Assembly: GCF_028476545.1 (NCBI RefSeq)
Contig: NW_026731670.1
Location: 166,001 to 230,000 of the forward strand
DNA from: Physella acuta
Taxonomy: Eukaryota; Mollusca; Gastropoda; Physidae
Length of the DNA stretch: 64,000 bases
Direction: 5' to 3'
Below are positions 49,031-61,470 of the stretch, one piece after another. The notes below the pieces were generated by a model, which saw only the letters and a program-made list of their open reading frames with translations, ran no database searches and was not told where the DNA came from. Made by a program: the position numbers and the translations under genes. Position 1 is the stretch's first letter. Every line of letters begins with the position of its first letter.

Positions 49031-52000
49031 ATTTATATTAACTAAAATGAAAAGATGGTGTACATACATGACAACACAAACAACCATCAAAACTGCATTT
49101 TATGAATCAGCAACCCATTTTAAGAAGCATGCAAACTTAGTTTGTGTTTTGGAAAAATTAAATACCATACACGTTTCTTGTTAAGTGTACATTACATCTT
49201 GACTGATCTCTAGACCATTAGTAATATTTTCTTTTAAAATTTAAGACGTGAAAATACATAAGGGTGTTAATAGGGTGAACTACTATTTACTTGTTGAAAA
49301 GATGCTTACTTAAAATCTCAATTGAAAAGCAGTTTGAAAAAAAAAAACACTTAAATTATTAATCATTGTCAGAAAAATCACTTTAAAAATTTAGGATACT
49401 ATGTATTATTTGTTCTGTATAAAACAAATTAAATACAATTTACTTCAACAAAACTTGTGGGTGACTTTGTAGCACTTACAAAAGTGTGAAAGTTAAAACA
49501 GTGAATTATAACACATGTAAGAAAAATGATTGCTTAAAGCCTATTCACCATTACCTGCATTTAATAGTTTATTAAAAATATTAAATCTTTAACCATTTCT
49601 GGTAAACTGCTCTTCAACTGTCTGAGACAAAAAGTTAACATTAAAATTGTAATTACTTTATGGAGTGCTGATTTAAAATTGACAAAACAGCATTGAAACT
49701 CTTAAATATTTACAAGTCATTTACATACTCACAACATTAAAAAGTAGAAGAGAGTCTGTACAATCACAGCCTTCAGATGAGCCCACACAAAATTATTCTT
49801 TTACAACACACAAAACTAAATATTTACAAAGAACTAATTTTAGGAAAAAACGTTTATAACAAATAAAACACAATATATCTTTCTTTCAAACTTAAACAAT
49901 TAAAAAATTTGCTGAATAATTCATAAAGCTTTCTAAAAAACAAAATCTAAACCAATTTTTTTTTCTCCATAGAAAGTGATAATACAGATTATTGAGATAA
50001 GTTTAAGATATTTTATTGTATTATGTTTAGTAAGTGCTGTTGGATAATATCTATACAGTTCAACTCTTCTCTTTAGAAACCAATAATAAGTTAGAGTTAA
50101 TACTCTATTAATTTTCCAAAGATAATTTAATACAATGAATATTTGAATGTATATCTTCTGCAGTCTTCAAATGATAATCTACCTCAATTTTTATAGAGGG
50201 TGTTCAATGTACACTCAAGGCTTTTAAACAGTCTGCCCCAGTGTATTTTTGTACTAGTGTGGACAAACTACAACATCAACAACTAAAATCCACGAAATGT
50301 TGTGCAGACATAGTTTACACATCAATGATTCAAGTTTCTGATCAATAGAAAATTATATATTTTTTTTATCAAGGAATAGCTGATAGTACTAACTGATATC
50401 ATGTGCTGATATTTTTAACACCACACACAGAGATAGGGTTTAATTTTGCTCTTAATTAATTATTTGACATCATTAGTGGGATACTTCATTTTGTATTTGA
50501 ATACATATGAAAATAGTTTCATCACTTCTTAGGTCAAAGCAACATGTTACCAGTCAGCAAATAATCAAATAAAATACTAAAACAGCCACAGCTGAACTGA
50601 AATAGAATACTAGCTGTCAAAAACTACAAATTTTAATAATAATGAAAAAGTCATATGTTAATGAGAAAATAAAGAAAATGAGGGAGTACAATTATATTGA
50701 GCTTATATATATTTACATATTAGCATATATACAACATGACACTCATTGCTAATTGAGTGTAATCACAGAGATACATCCCCATGAAGTTAAGTATTTACAA
50801 TATTTACATTGCTACATTTTGTAGCACTAAGACATTTAAAAACTAAAAGCATTAAAGTAATATTCATTTCAAAAACACATCTTATTAATATGATAGAATA
50901 GGTGCAAAATGCCACACCATTTATTAAATTGTCTACTATAGTATAGTACTGCTCTAGCATTGTTTGTATTTACATTTGATATTTTATAACTTTCAGAATT
51001 TTATTCATTTGTGAATGTATATTTTTTAAACTTTTAATGTTAAAAAGAAGTAATCAAATGCTCTCTTACTTAGAGTCATGTTGTAAATCACTTTCCCATT
51101 TAATTGAAATTTTAGATGAGTATAGAATTTGTTTACATTATTGAAACATTTAAACAATTTCTTTGAATACATAATTTCTATTATGACTAATAATTTCTTC
51201 AAAGATGTTAAATTGATAAGATCTTGAAGGATGTTCATATTCTATTAAAACCTAGTAAGTTGTAATAAACACAGCTAAGACTTGATTAAGATCATAATAT
51301 TGATTGCACAATTTTAAGCTATATGTAAATATATATATAGAGGAAATTATTGATAAAAATGGTTGATGAAAATACAAGAATATACTTTCTGAAAGGGTTT
51401 TTTTCTAATTAGTGAAAGATAAATGCAATACAACAACTAAAAGATAAAAAAAAATTATATACATTCCTTGTTTAAAATTGCTAGGTACAAAAACAAACAT
51501 AGCATCTGTTGAAAATAAAATGATAAATTATACATGCTGAGATCATTTTATAACATGAAGAGCACCACTGATTGTCATATTATTGTTAGTTATATTTTTG
51601 TTCTTTTATTCTTAGGCTTATAAAAATAGAGAAAAATAATTTAAATTTTAAAAGATTATAGGATGAAGTTTTAAAAATAATATTTGCTGTTAAGAAAAAT
51701 ATATAATATAAAAAGAGGTTGATTTATGCTTGTCCTACATAAACATAGCTTAATATTTTTTTTTTATGATGTTTTTAGTTGTACGCTAGAAACAAATGTA
51801 GATTATTTTTCTGAAGGTATTGCTGTCACTTTTATATTTCCTTTTGTTTTAGTTTTTGTTGAAAAAATGCAATTAATGCTATTAAAATATGAAGTGCAAG
51901 TACCAAAAAGCATTTCAACAATTAACAAAATAGAATTCACATTACTGTAAAATATCGTGTACAGTTAAAGAACTCAATGATATTCTTAATAACAATATGA

Positions 52001-53599
52001 CATCAAAGCCTGCCCTGCCTATTCAATAGAAATATGTAATGTAATGTGTGCCCAGGTAAACTTGTAATTTTTACAATATATTATTTACACATATGAAAAG
52101 TAAGATATTAAGATGAAAATAGACAAACATATTACATACATAGCTGGATTGTAACAACATTAATATGTCAAGTGTTGTAAATACATAGACATGTTAATAA
52201 ACACCATGCAGCATACAATTATTAAAAATAAAATAAACAGAATTATTATTTGTCAATAATGTTTGAATATATTTTAAAAAATGTAACAGTAATAAAGTAA
52301 TAATTGGTCTATTCCTATATCATTTAGAAATATTACTATATCATGTTTTTGTGCATTTGTTTACTAAGGAATATATTATAAACAATTTCCTTAATCTACA
52401 CGTATATAATTTAATTTTTATTAAATAAATCCTTCTATCAAGTAATAGATTTATTCCCTAAATTACTTTACAATCAAAAATAATTCTTTACCTATCCCCT
52501 CTCCACCACCTACATTAAGTCAACAAACTCACACATGCACACATCAAAGGTAGCTATTCCCTGTACTTGCCAGATATGTATCATGACAGAAGTAACATGA
52601 AAGCTTCCTTATCTGCCTTATTTCTATTCAGCGTTGTCAGCAAGATTTACTTGCAGAACTTCTAATTTATTTAAAAATGCATCTTTTCAATCTTTCATTT
52701 ATTCGTTTATTAATTTTACATCTGCCCACACACCTACACATCTATCAAAAGTTCAGTTGTTTATTTCTCCTTATGCAAACACATTTACAAACACACCTTT
52801 ATTTTTTTGTCTCCGTAACATACAGCTTAGTATTTAGCTATTTTCTATAGCCAGTTCATACAACTTTTAAAATGTAATATGTGTCTTTTTTTTCATATCA
52901 TCAATGATTATGAAATGATTATGAAACACACTCTAATTTGTAATCCACATGTATTAGGATATACACTCATAATACCACCATACATATTAGGATATACACT
53001 CTTAATACCACCATACACACACTTATTACTTAGCTATTTTACTCCCATCCTCTCACACATGTCTTCACTTTATGCTGAAGTTATCTTTCATTAATTCATT
53101 TGTTAAAAGCAATTAAAATAATTTAGAGCTACCTATCATTTAAGAATCAGAAAGTTTTAAAATAAGTAAACTTAATTCACATTGAAGCACAAAAGGAATT
53201 AAAAATATAAAACAATGTAAAGCTGAGAAATTTTTAATTTAAAAACATGAAAGCTAAATGAAATTGTTAAAAGAATGTTATTCCTTTAACTTAAGCCAGC
53301 ATACTTTACTGATTAGTCTGATAAAGCATGTTTTGAGAGAATGAACTAATTTTACAATTCTAAATTTGTTTCAAGGATTTAACTTAAAAACATGTCTGCG
53401 TTGACAAAGATGATAATATACATCTATTGTGTTTGAATAAATAAGTTAAAGAATTATTTCCACATACTAGCATCAAAATGTCAAGCAATTTTCAATGTTT
53501 TAAATCTAACTCTCATATAAGACAGTTCATTTACATGATTGTTATAAGTTTGCCAACTTTTGTGATAACCTGAAGCACTGTAACCATCAATGTAAAAAG
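49031..53599. other. Long gene-poor AT-rich stretch
   Basis: About 4.6 kb with no ORF above about 75 codons that looks coding, and no RNA gene seen. A short (TA)n occurs at about 51330. An 18-bp motif near 52953 recurs at about 52989 (TTAGGATATACACTC, period 36). Part of it could be 3' UTR of a minus-strand gene whose end may lie at 55363. Confidence 0.5.
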
Positions 53600-54810
53600 C
53601 TAATCCACCTATAAGATCAATAATGACAAAAGTCTCTATAGGCCAAATGTGCAGACATGTATATTTGTAGGGTCAAATATACAACAGATGTGTATATCTT
53701 CATGGCCAATGACATATACTTATACATTGCTATCACCATCAAATAAAGGAATGCTATAAATTTATACAGCAAGCAATAAAAAAAGTTCATATACTTATAT
53801 AATCAATATTAATGACATTTATTATATATTATTATGGACATCAATAGTCAGTATATTTATATACCCAACTATAGTGATCATGATATTTTATGACCAAATT
53901 GCAAAGTCTAAATATTTTATTTACAAGCTATTTTACCATGACTGTTAATTTTGGCCATTTATATTTCTTTTCCATTTTTTTTAAATGGCCCTTAGTGACA
54001 GATAATTTTTTTTTTCCATGACCAAAATGACAGACATTGATTTCTAGGGTCAGTGAAAGAATTTTAGATAATTATTTATGAATTGCAACTATAGGCTTAA
54101 TAAATCTTCATTGACCTATAATGCAAGATGAGGTAAAAAATGCACAAAATCCATATATATTTGTCACTAACAATTCAAGAAATAAATATATAATTTTATG
54201 GCAATTAATGTAGCATACATGTTTTTTTTTAGAAAACTATTGCAGTAAATGTTTATATTTCCATAGCCAACAATAGAACAATAATAACTGTTCTATGTTT
54301 AACAAAGTCCATATATGACCAGTATATTTATATTCCCAACACTGACAAGCATTATATTATTATACTTCTAAGGCAAAATATGTAACATGTAATTATATTT
54401 TCTTCATTAATGAAGTATCAATATAATTTCGACATCAATACAAGAAGTCTATATAAAATTTCATAAATCAATAATGCAAGAAGTATATATATATATATGT
54501 ATATATATATCTATGTTCACAATTACCGACATATTGTTGAATGGCTATTAATGACAGACATTTTAATATTTAAAAAGCTGAAAAAAAAAACCAGTCCATA
54601 TTTTTATGGCAATCAATGAAAATTGCCCATTGCTTTCTGATGAAAAAATTCATAAAGAACATACTTGTCAATGAAAAACAATGCATAATATTTCATACAT
54701 TTCTAAAGCCATTTTTTTTCTACGACAAACACATATCTTTCTATGGCTAACAATCCAAGAGGTGTCTAGGCCTATACGTAAAAAGTTCATATGGTCACTA
54801 ATGCAAAACA
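53600..54810. repeat. Very degenerate tandem array
   Basis: Short variants of ATATTTCTATGGCCAATAAT recur with irregular spacing of roughly 50-80 bp, for example near 53690, 53945, 54198, 54258, 54600 and 54735, separated by AAGTTCATATA and AATGACA-like pieces. It looks like an old decayed minisatellite of about 1.2 kb, not coding. Confidence 0.4.
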
Positions 54811-54821
54811 CCTGTCTGTAG

Positions 54822-55057
54822 CAGAGACGTAGCGACCCTTCCCAGTGCCTGGGGACAAATTTTCAATTTGGCGCCCCCCCTCAAACTTTTGATTTGCACC
54901 CCCCCCCCCTCTAACTATTTATATTGCAAAAATGCAGCTAAAATGACAAAAATGACATTTTAATTTGTTTTTACAAACCATGTTGGCGCCCCCTAAGGAT
55001 GGCGCCCGGGGTCATATGTACCCCCCTGCCCCCCCCCCCCCCATCGCTACACCTCTG
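54822..55057. mobile_element. hAT-type MITE
   Basis: The left end CAGAGACGTAGCGA and right end TCGCTACACCTCTG are inverted repeats. The flanks GTCTGTAG (54814-54821) and ATCTGTAG (55058-55065) match at 7 of 8. The interior has GGCGCCCCC and its near complement plus poly-C runs. Confidence 0.75.
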
Positions 55058-55362
55058 ATCTGTAGAGACTACTTTTTCAAAGAAATTAGGTTATATTGAT
55101 AAGAGTTGTTGTAGGATTTTCTTTGATTTCTCTATGGCTGAATATTGTCCAGTTTTTATGAAGCTCCCTTTCAATATATGCTTTGAAATCATATTAACAT
55201 TTTTATATTTTATAACAAAATCCTGTGCTATTGAATAAAAGCTGTGCACATTCTCTCTATATCCAAAAGTCTCAAATCTGTTGAACTCCCTCATTTGTCT
55301 GGCATTTACTTTTTGCTGGTTTAATGAGTGAAAAAGTGAGCATTTGTGAAATAATGTCTTTA

Positions 55363-55527
55363 CTAAAGAAATAAACTCACAATTAGGTACACAACTTCTG
55401 TTTGAGTTTTGTTTTGGTGATTCCACTCCTGCTGTTTTGGTTTAACCATCGTCTCTTGCAGCTCTTCTCTGATGATCTTGATGCAAGTTGCAGCTAGTTC
55501 AGATGAGCTTGGTTGATGTGTAAAACT
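55363..55527 (-). CDS. Possible terminal coding exon, unrecognised gene
   Basis: A 54-codon frame on the minus strand after a TTAG acceptor-like site (55529-55528), ending in TAG at 55365-55363. The peptide (start SFTHQPSSSELAATCIKIIR) is balanced, with a plausible helix, and is richer in G+C at its start than the flank. An overlapping 112-codon frame in another phase (55426-55091) lacks an ATG start. If this is an exon, the rest of the gene lies upstream beyond the LINE. There is no polypyrimidine tract before the acceptor, so this is weak. Confidence 0.22.
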   Translation of the reverse strand, partial: SFTHQPSSSELAATCIKIIREELQETMVKPKQQEWNHQNKTQTEVVYLIVSLFL

Positions 55528-56140
55528 CTAAGCATTCCATTTTTTTTTTGAGTCTACAAATAGCAAGGAAATAAAAGTTATGTTAAGGGAGTTTGAAAAA
55601 AAAAAGATAAAAACTTAATTAGTCGTAATAGTTTATGACAGACACAGACAAAAGTCTAATAAAAATGACTGTGTGGCTAATCAAAATGTTTTGAGTTTGT
55701 TTCTGAGTCTTTGACAAACCAGATATTTTTGGTACCTGAATAGAGCTAAAGTTATACATGAAGGTGGAACATAGCACTACCTACACAATTTATTCAAATA
55801 CCAATGGCCCTAGACAAGATGAACGGCGTCAACTTGTTTACTTCCGGAATTGATGTCAACTTTCTTTCATAGTTTTTAGTGTTTTTATTCTATATTTGAT
55901 CCAAAAAATCTAAGGGAAGTACTACTCATCCATTAGGGTTGAGAATGTAGTTTAGTACTAATTTACTAACCGGTTCTTACTGTAATATTTTATGCTTTTA
56001 TTTTATTGTCTCATCCATTGTTAAAATGTAAACCGGATATCTATATTCTTAGTTGTTGTAGATCTACTGATGATTCGTTTTCTACTTCATCTATTTCTAC
56101 TGATGTCAGCATGATATTTTAATTTTACTGGTGAGTGAAA

Positions 56141-58102
56141 ATGTTAGGGACTGGTGTTGTCACCAGAAGCGTCAGAGCCAAGAAGTATCGTTTAAATAAA
56201 GAAAAAGCTATATCAAAAAAGATTGCCAACATTTGTGCAGCGGATGATATTCATTTTCAAAAGAAAGATGGAGGACGATGCGTTATCATTGCTTTTCGAA
56301 ACTCAATTAGCTATGAAAAGGTAAAAAGAATCATTAAAACAAAATATGCTGATGTTGTTGAGGAAAGAAGAGATGATGATGGCGCCAATGTTGAAGATAA
56401 TTATAAATTACCAGGGCTGTCAGTCCATCTGTACCACACGAAAAACAAAATCATGGTACAGGGAAAATCTAACGTTGTGTCTGTTTGGATGGATTCGGAT
56501 TTTTGCTGTATTCTAAATAACCTAATTACAACAGACAAAGCTGTCGACATGCCTCTACCCATGTCGCCGCCACTATCACTGTCACCACCACCTTCACTGT
56601 CCCCACCCAGAGTATTGGAGCTACCCATTTCACCGCCAATGATTATGTCCGCTTCCAACAGTGACAATCAGTGTGGCGAGGTTACGATCAATACCAATCC
56701 GTTAGATTGTGTAACTCCTATAAATAACTATACATTTTCATCAAACCTATCCCAACCAACTGATCTGCTTAGTCCAAAAATATCATTTCTTCAAACCACA
56801 CAACTGGATAATAACTTAAGATCGTTTATTCTTAACGAGATCACCTGTGTTAAAAAAGCTTTTAAAGCGGAGAAATTACAGTTTAACAGTCAACTAGAAC
56901 AACTCCGAGTCGAAAACGCTGTCTTAAGGGACGAAGTCAAGAGACTATCTAATGAAGTGCATAGCTGCAAGGATATACACGTTAACCTTAAGAAGCGTTT
57001 GATTGATCAAGAAAATATTTCTGCGTCACTAAAGAAACTCCTCACAACCAAGAAACCCTCTTGCAGCACAATATCCACCTCAACATGTGAGGATAATCAA
57101 CAACAACTAATAAATGAAACAAAAATCACATCGGCAGGCATCATGCAAGAAGCTCCGTTTCCAATCCCTGTTAAAATTACACAACGTGATGACAGAGCGC
57201 GAATCAAACCATCGGAACATTCGAGTCCCAGCACCCTGCAACGACAACGCACTATAAGTGATTCCACACATTGCAGCGTCCCAACGGTCAAGGCTGTTCA
57301 TGTCCCTGTTGTCCAACGCTCTACTCACTATGCCACTAATAGAGATAGCACACAACATGTCGCCGCCCCCTACACCAACCAAACAACGAAACACCATTTG
57401 ATTCTTGGTGACTCTACACTTAAAGGTCTCCATCCTGATATAATGGCCACGGATCATTACGAGCGTGTATCGGTAATATGGCTGCCTGGGGCAAATTTTG
57501 AAAAAATTAGGGACGTTATTAGTAGCCGTTCACGTGACTCAAGCACCACAACTGTAACCTTACATTGTGGTGTCAACGACAGTCTATCAAACGTCAGACT
57601 GTCACTAGCTAGTATGCTAGAAATTGTTAGAAGTATCATTCACAAATTTCCCAACGCTACAATCCGATTCTCATCCATCGTACCCCCATGTCGTGGCAAG
57701 GGTAGGCACTTGATAGAAATAAATAATAGATTTTTACAGTCTTTCTGCATTAGTTATAAATACTGTTTTATAAACAATACACCTTTTTTCACTGCGAAGT
57801 CAGGTGCCCCGAGACAACGCTTGTACAATGACAGTATTCATTTGACAAAAATTGGTAGCAGCATTCTCGCTAAAAATATCAAGTATCCCCAAAGAGCCGT
57901 CAGCTTAACAGATAAAGACCATGTGCAACTTTCAAACGTAAAAGGTACAAAGGCTGATTTTGTTTCGACTGTTGATATGCTTCCAACAATATCTTCAGAT
58001 CAATTGAACTCTAACCCAGGCTTACATCACTTAATGGGCTTTAGCCCTTTGTTGCTTCATCAAGCTCTAATGTTGTCGCTTAAGCGCCTTCCTGGAACCT
58101 AA
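56141..58102 (+). CDS. LINE ORF1: coiled coil plus SGNH esterase
   Basis: The first ATG at 56141 gives 653 codons, ending TAA. The N-terminal part (about 1-130) has an RNA/peptide-binding look (LYHTKNKIMVQG). It is followed by a Pro/Ser-rich linker (PLPMSPPLSLSPPPSLSPP), a coiled coil (about 240-300, heptads in LEQLRVENAVLRDEVKRL), another linker, then an esterase: L-G-D-S-T with S425, G-V-N-D at 477-480, and D-S-I-H with D564 and H567. All catalytic blocks of the SGNH family are present. ORF1 esterases are known in CR1 and L2-type LINEs, where they may act on membranes or RNP assembly. This ORF is intact. Confidence 0.85.
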   Translation: MLGTGVVTRSVRAKKYRLNKEKAISKKIANICAADDIHFQKKDGGRCVIIAFRNSISYEKVKRIIKTKYADVVEERRDDDGANVEDNYKLPGLSVHLYHTKNKIMVQGKSNVVSVWMDSDFCCILNNLITTDKAVDMPLPMSPPLSLSPPPSLSPPRVLELPISPPMIMSASNSDNQCGEVTINTNPLDCVTPINNYTFSSNLSQPTDLLSPKISFLQTTQLDNNLRSFILNEITCVKKAFKAEKLQFNSQLEQLRVENAVLRDEVKRLSNEVHSCKDIHVNLKKRLIDQENISASLKKLLTTKKPSCSTISTSTCEDNQQQLINETKITSAGIMQEAPFPIPVKITQRDDRARIKPSEHSSPSTLQRQRTISDSTHCSVPTVKAVHVPVVQRSTHYATNRDSTQHVAAPYTNQTTKHHLILGDSTLKGLHPDIMATDHYERVSVIWLPGANFEKIRDVISSRSRDSSTTTVTLHCGVNDSLSNVRLSLASMLEIVRSIIHKFPNATIRFSSIVPPCRGKGRHLIEINNRFLQSFCISYKYCFINNTPFFTAKSGAPRQRLYNDSIHLTKIGSSILAKNIKYPQRAVSLTDKDHVQLSNVKGTKADFVSTVDMLPTISSDQLNSNPGLHHLMGFSPLLLHQALMLSLKRLPGT

Positions 58103-58435
58103 CTTTTTTTCACTTACTATTTACTAGTTGAGCTCACGGTACTATTTTAATTATAATACGTACTGATACTATTGTACATTTATATAGCAATATTTGTTTA
58201 TATATATTTATATATATTTATATATATATTTATATATAGGTATTTATTTTGAGAGAGAGAGAGAGTGAGAGAGAGAGAAAGAAAGATAATAAGGCAGTGT
58301 GACGAGCAGCGAGTGTTTGTTTATTGGATGACAAAGCGTGTAATTGTAAGACAATTATATTGATTCTGTTTAATTAGTTCATTATATTGATTTTTGTTTA
58401 TAACATCTCTTATTCATTGATATTTTATTATCTTT
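58103..58435. other. LINE inter-ORF spacer with TA- and GA-rich repeats
   Basis: 333 bp between the ORFs, containing TATATATT repeats (about 58198-58240) and a GAGAGA run (about 58250-58290). Long for a LINE spacer, so probably expanded by microsatellite growth. Confidence 0.6.
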
Positions 58436-61251
58436 ATGCATTGTTTATTTTCATCATCCTGGCCCTCACAAAGAGGGCTAAAGTTGGGCCATTTAAATAT
58501 TTTCCACATATTTAATAAACACCATGAAGTTCTAAAAATTTTAAACAATTCCAACAATCCTTTCCATATCTTTGGTTTCTCTGAAACTCGATTACAATCT
58601 TTTATAAATGATGTTGAGATTTCCGTCTCTGATTATAACCTAATACGCCGAGACCCATCCTTACACAAAGAAACTGGCCTTTGTGTCTATGTCCACTCCT
58701 CAATTTGTTTCAAGTACAGGAAGGATCTGTCAACGGACAATATAGAATGTATTTGGATTGAACTCGAAAAAAGCAAACACCATCCGGCAATTTTAATTTG
58801 CTTCCTTTATAGAAATCCCTGCGAAAACATGGATTGGTATGATCGTTTTTGCTCCATGATGGATACCGTTTTATCTACTAACAATGAATATATCATTTTG
58901 GGAGATTTTAATATAAATTTATTAAAACCTCAAGGATATTGGCAAGATATTATTGATTCTCTGAATCTAAAACAATTTGTGCACACGGCTACCAGGGTCA
59001 ATGATAAATAAAGTACACTAATTGATCATCATTCTACGCATCACCTGACTGCAACCTAATAGAGGTCTGTGTCCCCTCTTGTGGTGTTAGTGACCACTTC
59101 CCTGTTGGTTGTACTTTTTCGACAAAAAGATTATGTGTACCTTCGCGGCAACACATAACTATAAGTTATCGCTCTTTTAGAAAATTTAATGAAAATCTTT
59201 TTCTTTCGGATTTATTGGCTGCCCCCTTCTGCAATGTATACAATTATAATTGTCCCGATCTTGCCATTTCTGAATGGCTGCGTATTTTCTATACTATATA
59301 TGACAAACATATTCCTAAAATCTCTAAAAGGGTTAAGACTACATACAAACCTTCTTGGTTTAACAACAATATCGAATCTGCAATTAATAAAAGAGACTGG
59401 CTTAAACGTTATGGAACTTCTGAAGACTTTTGTAGGCAACGAAATTATGTAAAACTGCTCGTGCGTAGGTCGAAGAAGGAGTATTTTAATAAGCTGCTGT
59501 CAGGCAAACCTAATTCCAAATCTATCTGGACTGCCATAAATCAAATAATTAGAAAAAAACGCACATGTAATACAGCTGGACATTGCCAGATATCTGCTGA
59601 TGACTTTAATAAACATTTTATATCATCTGTAGCGCTCAACACAGATGCTGATTACACAATCAGTGAGGAGCTTAAAAAATTTTGTAATTCTGCTCACCGT
59701 GGTAGGACAGAGCTGATCATTCCGCTTCTCACTGTTCATGAAGTATATGTTAGCCTAAGATCTCTTAAACCGTCTTCAACAACTTCGTTTGATGATATTT
59801 CTAATAATGTATTGAAGATTTCAGCTCCAATAATTTCCGAAGTTTTAACCTATGTCTATAACCTCTGTATTGCCAAGCATTATTACCCGACACATTTTAA
59901 GCATGCTAAAGTTATACCACTACACAAAAAAGGTAACATCCAAGATGCTAATAACTACAGGCCAATTTCTATACTTTCATCCCTCTCCAAGCCACTAGAA
60001 ATACATATAAACAAATTCATGTCAAACTACCTAGAAAAGCATAAACTTTTCCATAGTAATCAGTCTGGGTTTAGAAAGTTTCATTCTTGTCACACTGCTT
60101 TGATTAAGATGAATGAAAACTGGCTTAAAAATATTAACAATAACCTACTCTGTGGCTCGCTGTTTGTCGATTTCAGAAAAGCCTTTGATTCTATTGATCA
60201 CAGCATTCTTCTTAAAAAACTAATTCCATACAAATTCCACGACTTTACAGTTAGGTTACTTCACTCCTTTTTATCTAACCGATCTCAACGCGTGTTTCAC
60301 CTTAATAACATCTCTTCACAGAAATATGTTAATATAGGGGTTCCACAGGGCTCAATCTTAGGTCCTTTACTTTTTTCTTTATACATTAATGATCTTCCAT
60401 TACACATTGACGCTGGTCAGTGCGAGATGTTCGCTGATGATACTTCTTTACATGTCTTTGCAGACAGTGCTGAGTCACTCAGTTACAAACTTCAAACGTG
60501 TGCCAATCAGCTTGCTACTTGGACAAAATTGAACAAAATGAAACTTCACCCCGATAAAACCAAGTCAATGTTTATTACAACTCATCAAAAACGCCTTCGT
60601 CTTCCATCCACCGCATTAAACATTACTATAGACACTTCAAACATTGAACAGGTAGAAAGTTACAAATGCCTAGGATTGTTTATAGATCACAACCTCACTT
60701 GGTCTGACCATATTCATTTTCTAAGAATGTCCTTATTAAAGACAACCTTTCAATTAGCAAGGATAAAAAACTTTCTCAACTATAGGAGCAGGCTGGTTTT
60801 TTATGAAGCTTTTATTCAATCCAGGTTGGATTATGCTTCTGTAGTGTGGAGCGGCAGCTTTATAACTAAGCAGCGTCCTCTTCTTTCTTTACAAAAAAGG
60901 GCTATAAAACTGGTTACTGGCTTGTCTAGTAGTCTGGATTCCTTTCTTACAACTAAAATACTTCCATTAAATAAAAAGATAATATATACTAAATCAATTT
61001 TCTTATATAAAATATTCCACGAAACAGCCCCCTCTTACTTGTCAAATCTATTTTCTTTTAACATAAAATTAAATCGCCGTCTTAATTTACCATTCCCTTA
61101 TTCAACCTTTTTCCAAAAACATAGCTTCGCCTACTCTGGTTCTAATTTGTGGAACAATCTTCCTAATAAAATAAAGCTATCTAGATCTGAAAATATATTC
61201 AAATCTAAACTAAAACTAAAACTATTTAATGACCTAACTGACTCATTGTAA
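58436..61251 (+). pseudogene. LINE ORF2: endonuclease and reverse transcriptase, disrupted
   Basis: The endonuclease part (58436-59011) shows L-G-H-L-N, F-G-F-S-E-T-R-L and I-L-G-D-F-N-I-N, the APE-type signatures. It is cut by TAA at 59009-59011 where Ser is expected after N-D-K, and a frameshift follows near 59026-59037 (expected D-H-I-Y-A). From there the second frame stays open to 61251 and holds the S-D-H motif of the endonuclease, then RT motifs: F-V-D-F-R-K-A-F-D-S-I-D-H, G-V-P-Q-G-S-I-L-G-P and F-A-D-D-T. The RT is complete. With only two lesions in 2.8 kb, the copy is fairly recent. Confidence 0.85.
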
Positions 61252-61470
61252 CATTTCTCATTCATCTATTATATTCTCTTTTTTTATCTCATTATGTATG
61301 ATAGCTATGTAACATTGTTTCTTTATTCCACATTTTTAGTGCTATGTTGTTACTGCTATGTGTTATCGAATTGTTTTATTTGTTTGAACGGCCAATGTGA
61401 AAAAAGGCCTTTGTGCCTACAATTGTAACCGTTGTTTGAATAAATTTGAATAAATTTGAATTTGAATTTC

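Larger units (their letters stand above)
55800..61470 (+). mobile_element. LINE, CR1/L2-like (Jockey superfamily), nearly full length, ORF2 broken
   Basis: Two-ORF non-LTR retrotransposon: ORF1 (56141-58102) with coiled coil and SGNH esterase, and ORF2 (58436-61251) with endonuclease and reverse transcriptase. The 3' end has a short hairpin (AAAGGCCTTTGTGCCT) and a TTTGAATAAA-type tail repeated to about 61470, as in CR1/L2-type LINEs. The 5' boundary is uncertain (perhaps near 55815-55880), and no target duplication was identified. Confidence 0.85.

Noticed and set aside
55091-55426. 112-codon minus-strand ORF without an ATG start
   Set aside because: It overlaps the alternative frame at 55363-55527, and neither has homology that I recognise. 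The other frame has an acceptor-like site and was kept only as a weak candidate.
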